A DNA stretch of 64,000 nucleotides from contig RPFO01000225.1 in assembly GCA_009746045.1 (NCBI GenBank), forward strand, positions 1 to 64,000, in the 5' to 3' direction. A program made the translations under genes and the position numbers. Numbering within the stretch: the stretch's first letter is position 1; each line of letters begins with the position of its first letter. Of the stretch, positions 52,301-61,395 are shown piece after piece. The notes below the pieces were generated by a model. The model was given only the letters and a program-made list of their open reading frames with translations, did not search any database and was not told the DNA's origin. This DNA is from Mesostigma viride. Lineage: Eukaryota; Streptophyta; Mesostigmatophyceae; Mesostigmatales; Mesostigmataceae.

Positions 52301-52592
52301 GAGATCTGCACCGACAGAATCCTGCTCAAGCCTACCAATCCCATGTGTAAGTTCCGCAGCTCCTCAGATACGGAAATGTTACCATCTTTATAATTGTTGA
52401 TGAGTTTGCATTGCGGTTTTGTTGTGTATTCTTTTTCTGACTACTTGCGCAACCCAATGGTCCAAACTCTCTGCTGTTTGCGTGCAGGAAAATACCCCGG
52501 ACAGCGCGGCACAAGCAAAACACTGCGAGCTGCTGAATGGCCAGAAGGCAGAAGGCATGGCATCAAACCAAGTCCAGCCAGTTTTGGAATAG
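49382..52592 (+). CDS. CACTA second gene: coiled-coil, proline-rich protein of unknown function, five coding exons
   Basis: ATG 49382. Exons: 49382-49912, 50327-50585, 50799-50999, 51287-52346, 52488-52592, all GT-AG with matching phase; stop TAG 52590-52592. A 3' UTR intron (52595-52788) and AATAAA at 53002 are plausible. Exon 1 is strongly helical and charged; exon 2 has [19 protein letters not shown] (coiled coil) and a Pro-rich stretch. Exon 4 holds a globular region ([20 protein letters not shown] ... [10 protein letters not shown] ... ELSWVMLG), seven [13 protein letters not shown] repeats, and a second coiled coil ([20 protein letters not shown]). A -1 break is needed in the C6 run at 51875-51880 to link globular part and repeats. 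I do not recognise the family. Position and divergence from the transposase resemble TnpA-type accessory genes of CACTA elements. Confidence 0.7.
50061..50182. mobile_element. Foldback (MITE-like) insertion in intron 1 of the CACTA second gene
   Basis: Arms of about 42 bp, GCCTGGCAAGCC + A-run + TTTCCCCTCGCGGGG and the exact reverse, enclose a roughly 35-bp loop. ACAG flanks both sides (50057-50060 and 50183-50186), a possible 4-bp target duplication. Its position wholly inside an intron fits a small neutral insertion; a hairpin that influences splicing is an alternative. Confidence 0.6.
51888..52190 (+). repeat. 39/42-bp coding minisatellite in the CACTA second gene
   Basis: Seven units of CCACCCTCCACGGCCGTGCC + AGCCCCTCCGGCCCCACTG, some with an extra CTG. 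In the frame that joins the downstream coiled coil they encode [13 protein letters not shown]; unit lengths divisible by three keep the frame, so selection for a protein linker is plausible. Confidence 0.85.
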
Positions 52593-53109
52593 CTGTAAGT
52601 TTTCACGATCAGGGTGCACAGGATTCCATTTTTTTGCACTACAAAGCGATTTTTTTGTCTCGTGTACGAGCGTGATTTTTTACTGTCTCGTCATTTTGGA
52701 TTTGGTGTACATTTGCACATCCTGCAGCCTTTCTGATTCTGGCCCTGCCTTGCTGCTTTGTCCTTCTTAATTGTGCTCCTACGTGCAGGAAGACGTAGAA
52801 CGAAACATGCGGACTCTGAACAGTATGGGAGAGGCATGAGAACTCTTCTTGTGAAGAATTGTGTGAAGATGTACACAAACTTCCCTGATTCCAAGAATGA
52901 ATCAGTTTTTCCCTTTCAGCAAGACATGACTACGAATGTCAGTTGACAGCATGTTTGCTGTGGATGATGTATGCAAGCTGTAACATGATATTTACCAATG
53001 TAATAAATGCACTGATTGTGAGTCATGCCCCTGTTGTAATCATCTTGCATTGTTGTATTTCTGACGGTCCCTGATAACACCATTTTTTTGTCCCAGAATG
53101 GCTGGAGAA
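52593..53109 (+). other. 3' UTR and downstream region of the CACTA second gene
   Basis: Contains GTAAGT at 52595 and CAG at 52786-52788 (likely UTR intron) and AATAAA at 53002-53007. No further coding exon supported. Confidence 0.5.
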
Positions 53110-53524
53110 TTCGCCTGTGCATGTTCTTGATTTTCTTGAGATTCTACACGTTTTTTTGTCCTGAGATTGTCCTGAGAATTTCTTGAGATTCGACTCGTTT
53201 TTTTTGTCCTGAGATTGTCCTGAGATTTTGTCCTGAGATTGTCCTGAGATTGTCCTGAGATTTTGTCCTGAGATTTTCACTACAAAGTCAAAATCTCAAG
53301 ACCTGAGTTTTTCACCAGAATCTCAGGACCCGAGGTGTGCACTTACCAGATTTTGTGAAGACGAAATATCAGGATGAATCTCAGGACAATCTCAGGAAAA
53401 CTCAGGATGAATCTCAGGACAATCTCAAGATATTCTCAGGACATCTCAGGATTTCTCAGGATTTCTCAAGATTTGTCAAAAAAAAACTCAGGAGAATCTC
53501 AAGAGATCTCAGGACGAATTTTTT
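53110..53524. repeat. CACTA right subterminal repeats
   Basis: Many direct copies of TCCTGAGATT on one side of about 53300 and inverted CTCAGGA copies on the other, giving a large imperfect palindrome (roughly 53150-53280 against 53370-53470). Mirrors the left subterminal block. Confidence 0.85.
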
Positions 53525-53538
53525 CCGACTTCCTAGTG
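53525..53538 (-). repeat. CACTA right terminal inverted repeat
   Basis: CCGACTTCCTAGTG, exact inverse of 34489-34502, followed by AAGGTGGGCG of the satellite. Confidence 0.95.
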
Positions 53539-54940
53539 AAGGTGGGCGAGTAAGTTTTCATTGCTATCCAGCCGAGGTGGCTTCCTATAAGGGAGTGTGG
53601 GCGGTTCCGCTTACGGCACTGTAGATAGCAGCTGATGGGAACATGCAGAAAACTTAGGACCGCTAGCCCCTGCGCGGGTTTGAACTGGGGACTTCCGGAT
53701 CCGACGGAACGACCAGTAAAAACTCCCACTTTATTTGCGCAATGCTTCTTGCCGGGAAGGTGGGCGAGTAAGTTTTCATTGCTATCCAGCCGAGGTGGGT
53801 TCCTATAAGGGAGTGTGGGCGGTTCCGCTTACGGCACTGTAGATAGCAGCTGATGGGAACATGCAGAAAACTTAGGACCGCTAGCCCCTGCGCGGGTTTG
53901 AACTGGGGACTTCCGGATCCGACGGAACGACCAGTAAAAACTCCCACTTTATTTGCGCAATGCTTCTTGCCGGGAAGGTGGGCGAGTAAGTTTTCATTGC
54001 TATCCAGCCGAGGTGGGTTCCTATAAGGGAGTGTGGGCGGTTCCGCTTACGGCACTGTAGATAGCAGCTGATGGGAACATGCAGAAAACTTAGGACCGCT
54101 AGCCCCTGCGCGGGTTTGAACTGGGGACTTCCGGATCCGACGGAACGACCAGTAAAAACAGTCTCCCACTTTATTTGCGCAATGCTTCTTGCCGGGAAGG
54201 TGGGCGAGTAAGTTTTCATTGCTATCCAGCCGAGGTGGGTTCCTATAAGGGAGTGTGGGCGGTTCCGCTTACGGCACTGTAGATAGCAGCTGATGGGAAC
54301 ATGCAGAAAACTTAGGACCGCTAGCCCCTGCGCGGGTTTGAACTGGGGACTTCCGGATCCGACGGAACGACCAGTAAAAACTCCCACTTTATTTGCGCAA
54401 TGCTTCTTGCCGAGAAGGTGGGCGAGTAAGTTTTCATTGCTATCCAGCCGAGGTGGGTTCCTATAAGGGAGTGTGGGCGGTTCCGCTTACGGCACTGTAG
54501 ATAGCAGCTGATGGGAACATGCAGAAAACTTAGGACCGCTAGCCCCTGCGCGGGTTTGAACTGGGGACTTCCGGATCCGACGGAACGACCAGTAAAAACT
54601 CCCACTTTATTTGCGCAATGCTTCTTGCCGGGAAGGTGGGCGAGTAAGTTTTCATTGCTATCCAGCCGAGGTGGGTTCCTATAAGGGAGTGTGGGCGGTT
54701 CCGCTTACGGCACTGTAGATAGCAGCTGATGGGAACATGCAGAAAACTTAGGACTGCTAGCCCCTGCGCGGGTTTGAACTGGGGACTTCCGGATCCGACG
54801 GAACGACCAGTAAAAACTCCCACTTTATTTGCGCAATGCTTCTTGCCGGGAAGGTGGGCGAGTAAGTTTTCATTGCTATCCAGCCGAGGTGGGTTCCTAT
54901 AAGGGAGTGTGGGCGGTTCCGCTTACGGCACTGTAGATAG
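53539..54940. repeat. 218-bp satellite array, block 2 (about 6.4 monomers)
   Basis: Continues in phase from block 1 across the CACTA insertion. It carries a few single changes not seen in block 1 (GGCTTCC near 53580, GCCGAGAAGG near 54410, GACTGCT near 54755) and one +4 variant (near 54158). Confidence 0.97.
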
Positions 54941-55422
54941 AGTTGCAAATAAATGGAATGCGATGTAAATCAGAAAGCATGAAATGAACGTTGTGTTTAT
55001 TGTTCTCATACGTTATTGTCGTTGCTGCATAATTCGTCTTCGTTGCGCATATATTCTATTGCGCTTGGCACCTTCATCAGTCTTGCTGAATATCCTACGT
55101 GGACATGCATTCCGTGTAGTTCAGTGCATGCCGCGTGTTAGATACTTCTAGAATCCTCTAGGAGGTACCAAGGCAGATGCGCATACATAATAGGCCGATA
55201 GTCGGCTCAGTCCTATTGACAGTACTACACCGGCCCTTGACCAGCCGGTGACGTGGAGGCCTGGGAGACGCCCACATATTCTACGTGGCGTTATCCCATT
55301 GGCGAGTACTAGTGAAGTACAGCCATTGGCCCAATACTACAATAAAGTATATTGTAGTAATCTGTACAAGATCCTCTATCTCTGAGGACCCATGTGGACC
55401 CTAGATGGGTCTCCAACCAACT
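54941..55422 (-). repeat. CopD 3' LTR (left copy)
   Basis: 482 bp, no difference seen from 60914-61395. Contains several inverted short motifs such as CTACAATAAAGTATATTGTAG near 55340. Confidence 0.96.
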
Positions 55423-55441
55423 CCAGCCATTCTTTCCCTTG
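55423..55441 (-). other. CopD polypurine tract
   Basis: On the minus strand AAGGGAAAGAATGGCTGG leads directly into the 3' LTR, very like the tract of CopC. Confidence 0.75.
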
Positions 55442-55690
55442 TGAAAGTGATAAGGCTTAGATGTATTCATTGATGTTCGGCCGCACCTGGCCAGTTCACT
55501 TTCACATATGTGGGCAATGGGGACTCACTTGGGTCTTATGGAGTTTGCATCTCATCATTGCATGGTTGGTGTAACCTGCTGTAGGGAAAACCCAAATCTG
55601 AAGGAAAACCTCTTCTCCAGAGAGGACAAAACCTCCAGGGGGATAAAAACCTACAGGAGGAGCATTAGGCTCAGGCTCCCAGATTACTCC
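55442..55690 (-). other. CopD 3' noncoding region
   Basis: About 250 bp between pol stop and purine tract; nothing recognised. Confidence 0.5.
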
Positions 55691-58600
55691 TCATGACAAG
55701 GGTTTCCCAGCCATCATGGACCGCAGCAACTGGTACCCATTAAGGGCCAGTCGTGGAAGCTTGGTCATAGCATCAGCAGGATTTGAGTGTCCTGGCAGAT
55801 GTATGGTTATACAGTGGCTGGACAACTCCTTTGCCACAAGGTAGTCCAAGTCAGTAGTAGTGGCCCTCTCATTCTTGATAAAAGAGACCACGGGCTTATT
55901 ATCACAATAAACCCTGACATCAATCACGGGTTGAGGTCTTATCTGACTCAGACACCATAAGAGTAGCTCTCTTATGTATATGGCATCGCGAATGCACATG
56001 GCGTATGCCCTGCACTCAGCGGTGTCAATGCCAGCAAACCGCCTCCTCTGAAGGTTACTGGACCAGTATACCAACGAGGGCTGTTTGCCTTCATTCCTGA
56101 TGGTGATCAGGCATCCGGCTCTGGCACCAATCTTGTTGGCAGATCTAGACTCTTGGCTAGCATCTGTGTAGGCGTCTATGATGATGCGCCCATGCCAGTC
56201 TACACCGGACAACACCAAGTCAGGAGATTCATTGAGGCAGCTCTCCAGGCGCCTCCTTCCTTCTCCTACAACAACAGAGTCTGGCATCCTACTCTGTACT
56301 GCCAGGTCAGGGTTAGTTGTGGCAGCCAGCCAACCCAGTTGACCTTTAACCGTAGGGGCATTCTCCTCAGTTACTCTCTTGGGCAACTGAGTTATTACTT
56401 TTTCTTTATACCCCTTCGCCGATTGCAGCTTAAGATGCCATCCTTTGTCATCCTGGAAAAGGGTACAGCCAATGCCACAGTAAGGTACCTGGCTGTTTTT
56501 ACTAAACCATGCTCTGGTACCAATAGGGGACTTGTCATTGAGCCTTTTATAGGTCTCATTCAACCATCCCTTGGGACCAATGCGTTGCATATCATCTCCA
56601 TGTAAGGTAGCCCAGGTGGGTTGTCCTTTGGATTGCCCCACAAAGAGACAATAAGCAAGATGAGATTGTTGCATCTGACATCTCTCCTGGATGGCAGGAG
56701 CAATGGTTTCATACCAGATGACTGGACTGCTGACCAGTCCTTCCCAGCCCACTTTAGGCTGCATGTAGGGATGACCTACTTCAGCTATCCAGCATGCTGG
56801 GGTCTTAACACAACAGGGTCTTTGAGCTTGCCAAGTGGCTCTGGCCACCTGAGGATCACCATGCAAAAAGGCCCTGGTGAAGTCATCAATTTCTGCTCCA
56901 TAATCCAAGCCATAGTCCAAAGCACCAAGGTACAGACTAAGAATAAGCCTGAGAACAGGATGTGACAGGCCAGGAGTGTACAGCTCCTCCTTATCAAAGT
57001 CTGTAGTACCATGGAACTGGGTCACGACTGGACGTGCGTTTGGTATGGGAGGCTCACCAAGCTTGCTCTTCATCTTGCATACAAAACGCAACTGAAGCAT
57101 TTGAGCATTGGGTGGAGGTTCTGAAATGCCTTCAAAAACATCCAGCGTTTGCCACTCCTGGAGCGCACGCGCCAATGCTACTCGCCAGGCCTCAAGGCCA
57201 GCGAAAGTGTGACAATCCAGGTCTACATCATCAAAGGACATGGGGCTATGAGCAGCAAATGACCTTTTTGTGAGACCAAGAGAAGTCACACTGAGCTGGG
57301 CGGGTTCTACCAGCTCAGAAGCTGGGGGTATATCCCTTCCCCATTCTGCTCCTTTTATTGAACCGACACAGGCGGTCTTCCAATTTGCCTTCTGGAACAT
57401 TTCAAGAGGCAAGAGACATCTGAATGATTCCAGAGGAATTGGGTCACAATGGGTTTTTAGGAGACTCTTTGTGTTATTGGGGCCATCAACAATGGTAACA
57501 CCGGGAGTCACCAAGAATGGCTGGCCAATGAGAGTGGGTCCCTTATAGCCATCAACAACACAAAGTGTCAAAGACTCACCCAAGAATGGGATAGTGATAT
57601 TCCCAAGAACTTGATGATCAGTGTTACCCGCAAAGTCTTGGACAATAGTCCATGGACTGGGTTCAAGGGAATACTTATCCAGCAAAGCATTAAAGGGCGA
57701 GGTGACAGAGACCTCTGCTTTGGTATCCACATCAAAGCCATCAAGGTCCATGCCCTTCTCTAGAAGAGAAGTTATTTTGGCAATCTTTAGTGAGGGCTTG
57801 AGCTTCTTTACAATATCCCGAAGCTCTTGAGGATTGCCTCTCTTGCCGAGCTGAGTGTTCAACCTGGACAACCCCTCCTCAGCTTGTCTTCCTTGGGCTG
57901 GAATCCCATCAGTCTCCAAGGGCAATGGCTTATTACCAGGGTAATTGGATCCAAGCTTTGGCTGTTCAGACTGAAATATGTTATCCACCTGCCCAGGGGT
58001 CTCAAGCCCATGTTCCAACGGCCGGAGCTTCCGGTGCTGATCAGACACCCTATTATCCAACAAGTCAGCTTCATCCATATCATCCTGTGATATCCCAGTC
58101 AATGTCTTAGGCTGAGCTTGCTGAGTAGTAGGCTCCAGTTGATGGGAGGCCGCCCTTTCTGGTAGTTGGAGTCCAGCCTGTTCACTGGCCAAAGGTGGAC
58201 AGGAAAGATTGGGAGATCCAAGTGCCTCTTCAGGGGCCATAATTTCCAGGGGATTTTCTTGAACGTTCATTGGATCTCTCTTCAATCTATTCCAAGCCAG
58301 ATGATAAGTGGTCCCATTCCAGACCACATCAGCAGTTTTCATCTCCAGGTCAACTGAGGTTATGGTCCCTGGACCCTGCCAATAACCACGTTTACCAGGA
58401 GCATTTTCTTTGTGGAAGATCACCTGGTCTCCCACCTCAAATTTTAATGATTCTCCTCTCTGTTTATCCTTTTCACAGAGATGAGCATACTGTGCCCACC
58501 TCTGCTTACTCCATGCCTGCATGATGTCATCAGGGTAGAGGCCACCTGCTAGTCCACGAGGTGAGACCAGCCGTGGAACACCACGCACCTTGATAGTATG

Positions 58601-59620
58601 AAAACGGTTGTTCATGGTGTTTTCCACTTTTGCAGCACCCAAACACCTGACAGCAAAAGTTGGTTTAAACATCTCAGGATAGTCCCCGGATATTACCAAC
58701 TTCTTAAGCTCCTGTATATATCTGTCAACCTTGCCTTGGGCTTGGTGATCTTCACGACCCACAATCCTTAGGAAAGGCAGATCAGAGTATTTGGTCAGGC
58801 AGTTAAACTGCAAGTCCATCTGCAGCTTATGAATAACTGCAAACTTCTGCAGAATAACAAGAACTGCGGCATGGAGAGTATTCTCATCCCCTGCTGCCAT
58901 AGGTTCAATTCCAATGTAGCCTGACCATTCATCCACAGCCACCAAGTAAGGCAATTGCCTGTAATTGGTGAAGTAGAGGATATCAGCTTGTAGATTACCC
59001 CTACCATCTGCAGGATGCTTTGCATGACGTTTGGAAGGCTTGTTAGCACACAATTGGCACACACAATGTTCTCTGACATCTTGATAAGCCTGCCAGAGAG
59101 CCTTGTTATTAATGGCTTGAACAAGCCTAATGGCATTGTTTCCATGGCCACAGGCATCATGCAAACTCTTAGCCAGAGTCCTAAGATTAATACAATCATT
59201 AGGCTCAGGCTCTTCAGGACATGGACGGGCATCCACGTTCCTGGCAGAGCAAGAGTCCAAGTTTTTATTATCAATATAACAAGGATTATTGCTCTGAGGA
59301 GCTTGACTGTTAACAATATCAATGGGTGCTTGGCTACAAACAGGAGCTGCACCACATGTATTGTTCACAGATACGTTGCTCACCTGGGCAACACCATGTG
59401 GCATCTGTCTACAACCAGGAGCAGATCCACATGTATTATTTACAGGAAGAGTTCCCTCTGGGGTACTCTTTTTATTCCAGGCATGGATAGGAATGCCACA
59501 AACAGGGGCACTTTTACTGCTGCTCACTGGGGCAGCTTTACGGTCAGTAGGGGTTACTGCTGGAGCCCCTACCACCTGGCAGGCCTCATCTGCCATGAGT
59601 CCACTCTCATCAGCATCCAT
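55691..59620 (-). CDS. CopD pol: integrase, protease-like domain, RT, RNase H (intact)
   Basis: 1309 codons from ATG 59620; the frame is also open back through the gag stop, so pol is probably made by -1 shift at 59668-59662. Residues from 59620: Cys-rich duplicated VNNTCGSAPGC / VNNTCGAAPVC segment (about 60-98); integrase zinc site HDACGH...CQLC, Asp in QADILYF (about 212), Asp in QMDLQFNC (about 275), REDHQAQGKVDRY where the third acidic position is Asp 298 instead of Glu; APGKRGYWQGP module. Protease-like: DVDTKAEVSVTS (Asp 632) to PTLIGQPFLVTPGV. RT: LQLRFVCKMK, IDDFTRAFLHGD, ATLHGDDMQ (first Asp about 1008). RNase H: AYTDASQESR, GIDTAECRAYA, YCDNKPVVSF; end NPADAMTK. All domains intact; no protease between gag and integrase. 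Confidence 0.93.
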   Translation of the reverse strand: MDADESGLMADEACQVVGAPAVTPTDRKAAPVSSSKSAPVCGIPIHAWNKKSTPEGTLPVNNTCGSAPGCRQMPHGVAQVSNVSVNNTCGAAPVCSQAPIDIVNSQAPQSNNPCYIDNKNLDSCSARNVDARPCPEEPEPNDCINLRTLAKSLHDACGHGNNAIRLVQAINNKALWQAYQDVREHCVCQLCANKPSKRHAKHPADGRGNLQADILYFTNYRQLPYLVAVDEWSGYIGIEPMAAGDENTLHAAVLVILQKFAVIHKLQMDLQFNCLTKYSDLPFLRIVGREDHQAQGKVDRYIQELKKLVISGDYPEMFKPTFAVRCLGAAKVENTMNNRFHTIKVRGVPRLVSPRGLAGGLYPDDIMQAWSKQRWAQYAHLCEKDKQRGESLKFEVGDQVIFHKENAPGKRGYWQGPGTITSVDLEMKTADVVWNGTTYHLAWNRLKRDPMNVQENPLEIMAPEEALGSPNLSCPPLASEQAGLQLPERAASHQLEPTTQQAQPKTLTGISQDDMDEADLLDNRVSDQHRKLRPLEHGLETPGQVDNIFQSEQPKLGSNYPGNKPLPLETDGIPAQGRQAEEGLSRLNTQLGKRGNPQELRDIVKKLKPSLKIAKITSLLEKGMDLDGFDVDTKAEVSVTSPFNALLDKYSLEPSPWTIVQDFAGNTDHQVLGNITIPFLGESLTLCVVDGYKGPTLIGQPFLVTPGVTIVDGPNNTKSLLKTHCDPIPLESFRCLLPLEMFQKANWKTACVGSIKGAEWGRDIPPASELVEPAQLSVTSLGLTKRSFAAHSPMSFDDVDLDCHTFAGLEAWRVALARALQEWQTLDVFEGISEPPPNAQMLQLRFVCKMKSKLGEPPIPNARPVVTQFHGTTDFDKEELYTPGLSHPVLRLILSLYLGALDYGLDYGAEIDDFTRAFLHGDPQVARATWQAQRPCCVKTPACWIAEVGHPYMQPKVGWEGLVSSPVIWYETIAPAIQERCQMQQSHLAYCLFVGQSKGQPTWATLHGDDMQRIGPKGWLNETYKRLNDKSPIGTRAWFSKNSQVPYCGIGCTLFQDDKGWHLKLQSAKGYKEKVITQLPKRVTEENAPTVKGQLGWLAATTNPDLAVQSRMPDSVVVGEGRRRLESCLNESPDLVLSGVDWHGRIIIDAYTDASQESRSANKIGARAGCLITIRNEGKQPSLVYWSSNLQRRRFAGIDTAECRAYAMCIRDAIYIRELLLWCLSQIRPQPVIDVRVYCDNKPVVSFIKNERATTTDLDYLVAKELSSHCITIHLPGHSNPADAMTKLPRLALNGYQLLRSMMAGKPLS

Positions 59621-59658
59621 AAGGACGCTGTAGGGGTTATATAAACAGAGAGGATCAT

Positions 59659-60900
59659 CTAGTTTTTCTGCTGCTGCTTCCTCTTGCGGCCACGAGAGGT
59701 ATTGCCACCCCGCGGCTGAGAAGCATCACCACCACGCGGCTGGGAAGCGTCACCACCACGCGGCTGAGAAGCGTCGCCACCACGAAGGGCACCGCTCTTG
59801 ACGGCTTGGGAGATCTGCTGCAGCAGCTTGAGGACCTCCATCTGGGTATCCTTGGGTCCAGCGCCCGCCTTGCTCCTGCAGGCAGACGCATCATGTCCAG
59901 AATTGCCACAAGACTTGCACTTGCGAAAGTAGCAATCCTTAGCCAGATGGTTAGTCCTATTACAGAAAGTGCAGGGAGGGAAGGACTCAGAATTAGCGAC
60001 AACCTTACCCTTACATGCGCGGCGTGTGTGCCCGGGCTGCCCGCAGTTGTAGCAGAAGATTTCCCGTTGCTGCTCCATCACCATGGCGACACGAGGCACC
60101 TCCGCGGCACCTCCTTCTCTGGAAACACGGGTTTGATTCGTCAGGAGCTCCTTGAGGTGAGCTCTGCATCGGTGAGTGTCGCACAGGTAACCGCGGCAGT
60201 TGGCGACCAAATTCCGCTTCTCGGATTCGGACAGAGCACAGTTTTGGATCCATCGGAGATTCACCGCCTCGTCAGGCCACCGGAGCCCCTGCTTCTCCAG
60301 CATGTCGTAGTAAGAGTTGAGGTGCTCGATGATGGTCTGCCCGGGCTTCGGCTTTGCATCTACAAATTCCTCGATCTCGTCGCAGGTTTTGGCAGTGATA
60401 GAACGAAGAAAAGTCTCCCTCGCTCGGCGCAGAAACTCGAACGGCGACCACCGCAGACGCTGTGCTCTATCCAGCAGCGAAATCCACTCTGGGTGGTTTT
60501 TCTCGCGGTCTCCCAGCGGGGTTCCACGAAGAAACTCCAGCCAGTCCGGAATGATGTCTCGGTTGCCCGCGAGCCTGCGGAAAAACGGCCCAAGAGAGCT
60601 TACAAAGCGATCCCGGTCTGCTTGAATAGCACCAGGCACCAGCGGGGCTGGAACCCATTTCTTGATTGCCGACAGCAGCTTCGCCTCTTGAAGCAAGGTC
60701 TCCCGCCGAAGCACCTTATCACGCGCACGCTGGTTGTCACTACTAGTACTTCCCTGCCCGCAGCCCTCCTCCCGGGGCTGGTCGGACATATTCTTATTGT
60801 CATCCCTGTGCTCGCCTGGGCCAGGGTCGACAGAAAATTGAGCCGGTCCGTGCTCACCAGGGCCAGACCTCTGCTCTGAAAGATTGTCGTCCGAAGACAT
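59659..60900 (-). CDS. CopD gag
   Basis: ATG 60900 (MSSDDNLSEQ) is 14 bp inside the LTR boundary; the ORF could extend to a codon at 60921 but that is LTR. 413 aa: acidic N-terminus, helical capsid-like body, then three CCHC zinc knuckles (CYNCGQPGHTRRAC, CTFCNRTNHLAKDC, CKSCGNSGHDASAC), and a C-terminal tail with four SQPRGGDA-type repeats (about 59700-59790) and a basic end. It stops at TAG 59661-59659 right after AAA AAC; pol continues in -1. RNA packaging and particle assembly are the family role. Confidence 0.92.
   Translation of the reverse strand: MSSDDNLSEQRSGPGEHGPAQFSVDPGPGEHRDDNKNMSDQPREEGCGQGSTSSDNQRARDKVLRRETLLQEAKLLSAIKKWVPAPLVPGAIQADRDRFVSSLGPFFRRLAGNRDIIPDWLEFLRGTPLGDREKNHPEWISLLDRAQRLRWSPFEFLRRARETFLRSITAKTCDEIEEFVDAKPKPGQTIIEHLNSYYDMLEKQGLRWPDEAVNLRWIQNCALSESEKRNLVANCRGYLCDTHRCRAHLKELLTNQTRVSREGGAAEVPRVAMVMEQQREIFCYNCGQPGHTRRACKGKVVANSESFPPCTFCNRTNHLAKDCYFRKCKSCGNSGHDASACRSKAGAGPKDTQMEVLKLLQQISQAVKSGALRGGDASQPRGGDASQPRGGDASQPRGGNTSRGRKRKQQQKN
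59662..59668 (-). promoter_or_regulatory. Candidate -1 ribosomal frameshift site, CopD gag-pol
   Basis: On the minus strand G-AAA-AAC immediately precedes the gag stop TAG; a -1 slip gives GAA AAA CTA and enters the open pol frame. CopC has G-GAA-AAC-TGA at its gag end. Neither is a perfect X-XXY-YYZ heptamer. Confidence 0.5.
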
Positions 60901-60913
60901 TGCAATGAATACA

Positions 60914-61395
60914 AGTTGCAAATAAATGGAATGCGATGTAAATCAGAAAGCATGAAATGAACGTTGTGTTTATTGTTCTCATACGTTATTGTCGTTGCTG
61001 CATAATTCGTCTTCGTTGCGCATATATTCTATTGCGCTTGGCACCTTCATCAGTCTTGCTGAATATCCTACGTGGACATGCATTCCGTGTAGTTCAGTGC
61101 ATGCCGCGTGTTAGATACTTCTAGAATCCTCTAGGAGGTACCAAGGCAGATGCGCATACATAATAGGCCGATAGTCGGCTCAGTCCTATTGACAGTACTA
61201 CACCGGCCCTTGACCAGCCGGTGACGTGGAGGCCTGGGAGACGCCCACATATTCTACGTGGCGTTATCCCATTGGCGAGTACTAGTGAAGTACAGCCATT
61301 GGCCCAATACTACAATAAAGTATATTGTAGTAATCTGTACAAGATCCTCTATCTCTGAGGACCCATGTGGACCCTAGATGGGTCTCCAACCAACT
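60914..61395 (-). repeat. CopD 5' LTR (right copy)
   Basis: 482-bp partner of 54941-55422. On the minus strand the interior starts TGTATTCATTGC, sharing TGTATTCA with CopB as a candidate primer site. Confidence 0.96.

Larger units (their letters stand above)
34489..53538. mobile_element. CACTA (EnSpm) DNA transposon, about 19 kb, inserted in the satellite, with CopF nested
   Basis: The ends are perfect 14-bp inverted repeats: CACTAGGAAGTCGG (34489-34502) and its complement (53525-53538). The satellite phrase GCCGGGAAGGTGGG is split as GGGAA | element | AAGGTGGG, giving a 2-bp AA duplication if the element is CACTA...TAGTG; many plant CACTA elements make 3 bp. Both subterminal regions (about 34503-34930 and 53110-53524) are packed with TCCTGAG/CTCAGGA palindromes, as expected for transposase-binding subterminal repeats. 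Two divergent spliced genes fill the interior. Without CopF (and one GCCTC copy) the element is about 10.7 kb, a usual size for autonomous CACTA elements. Confidence 0.93.
54941..61395 (-). mobile_element. CopD: complete young copia-group retrotransposon in the satellite
   Basis: Two 482-bp LTRs (54941-55422 and 60914-61395) appear identical base for base; ends AGTTGC / CAACT as read on the plus strand. Target duplication GATAG is at 54936-54940 and 61396-61400, inside the satellite phrase CTGTAGATAGCAGC. Gag (60900-59659) and pol (to 55691) are fully open and joined by a -1 overlap. This is the best candidate for an active autonomous copy in the window and the best reference for the unusual clade. 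Confidence 0.96.
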
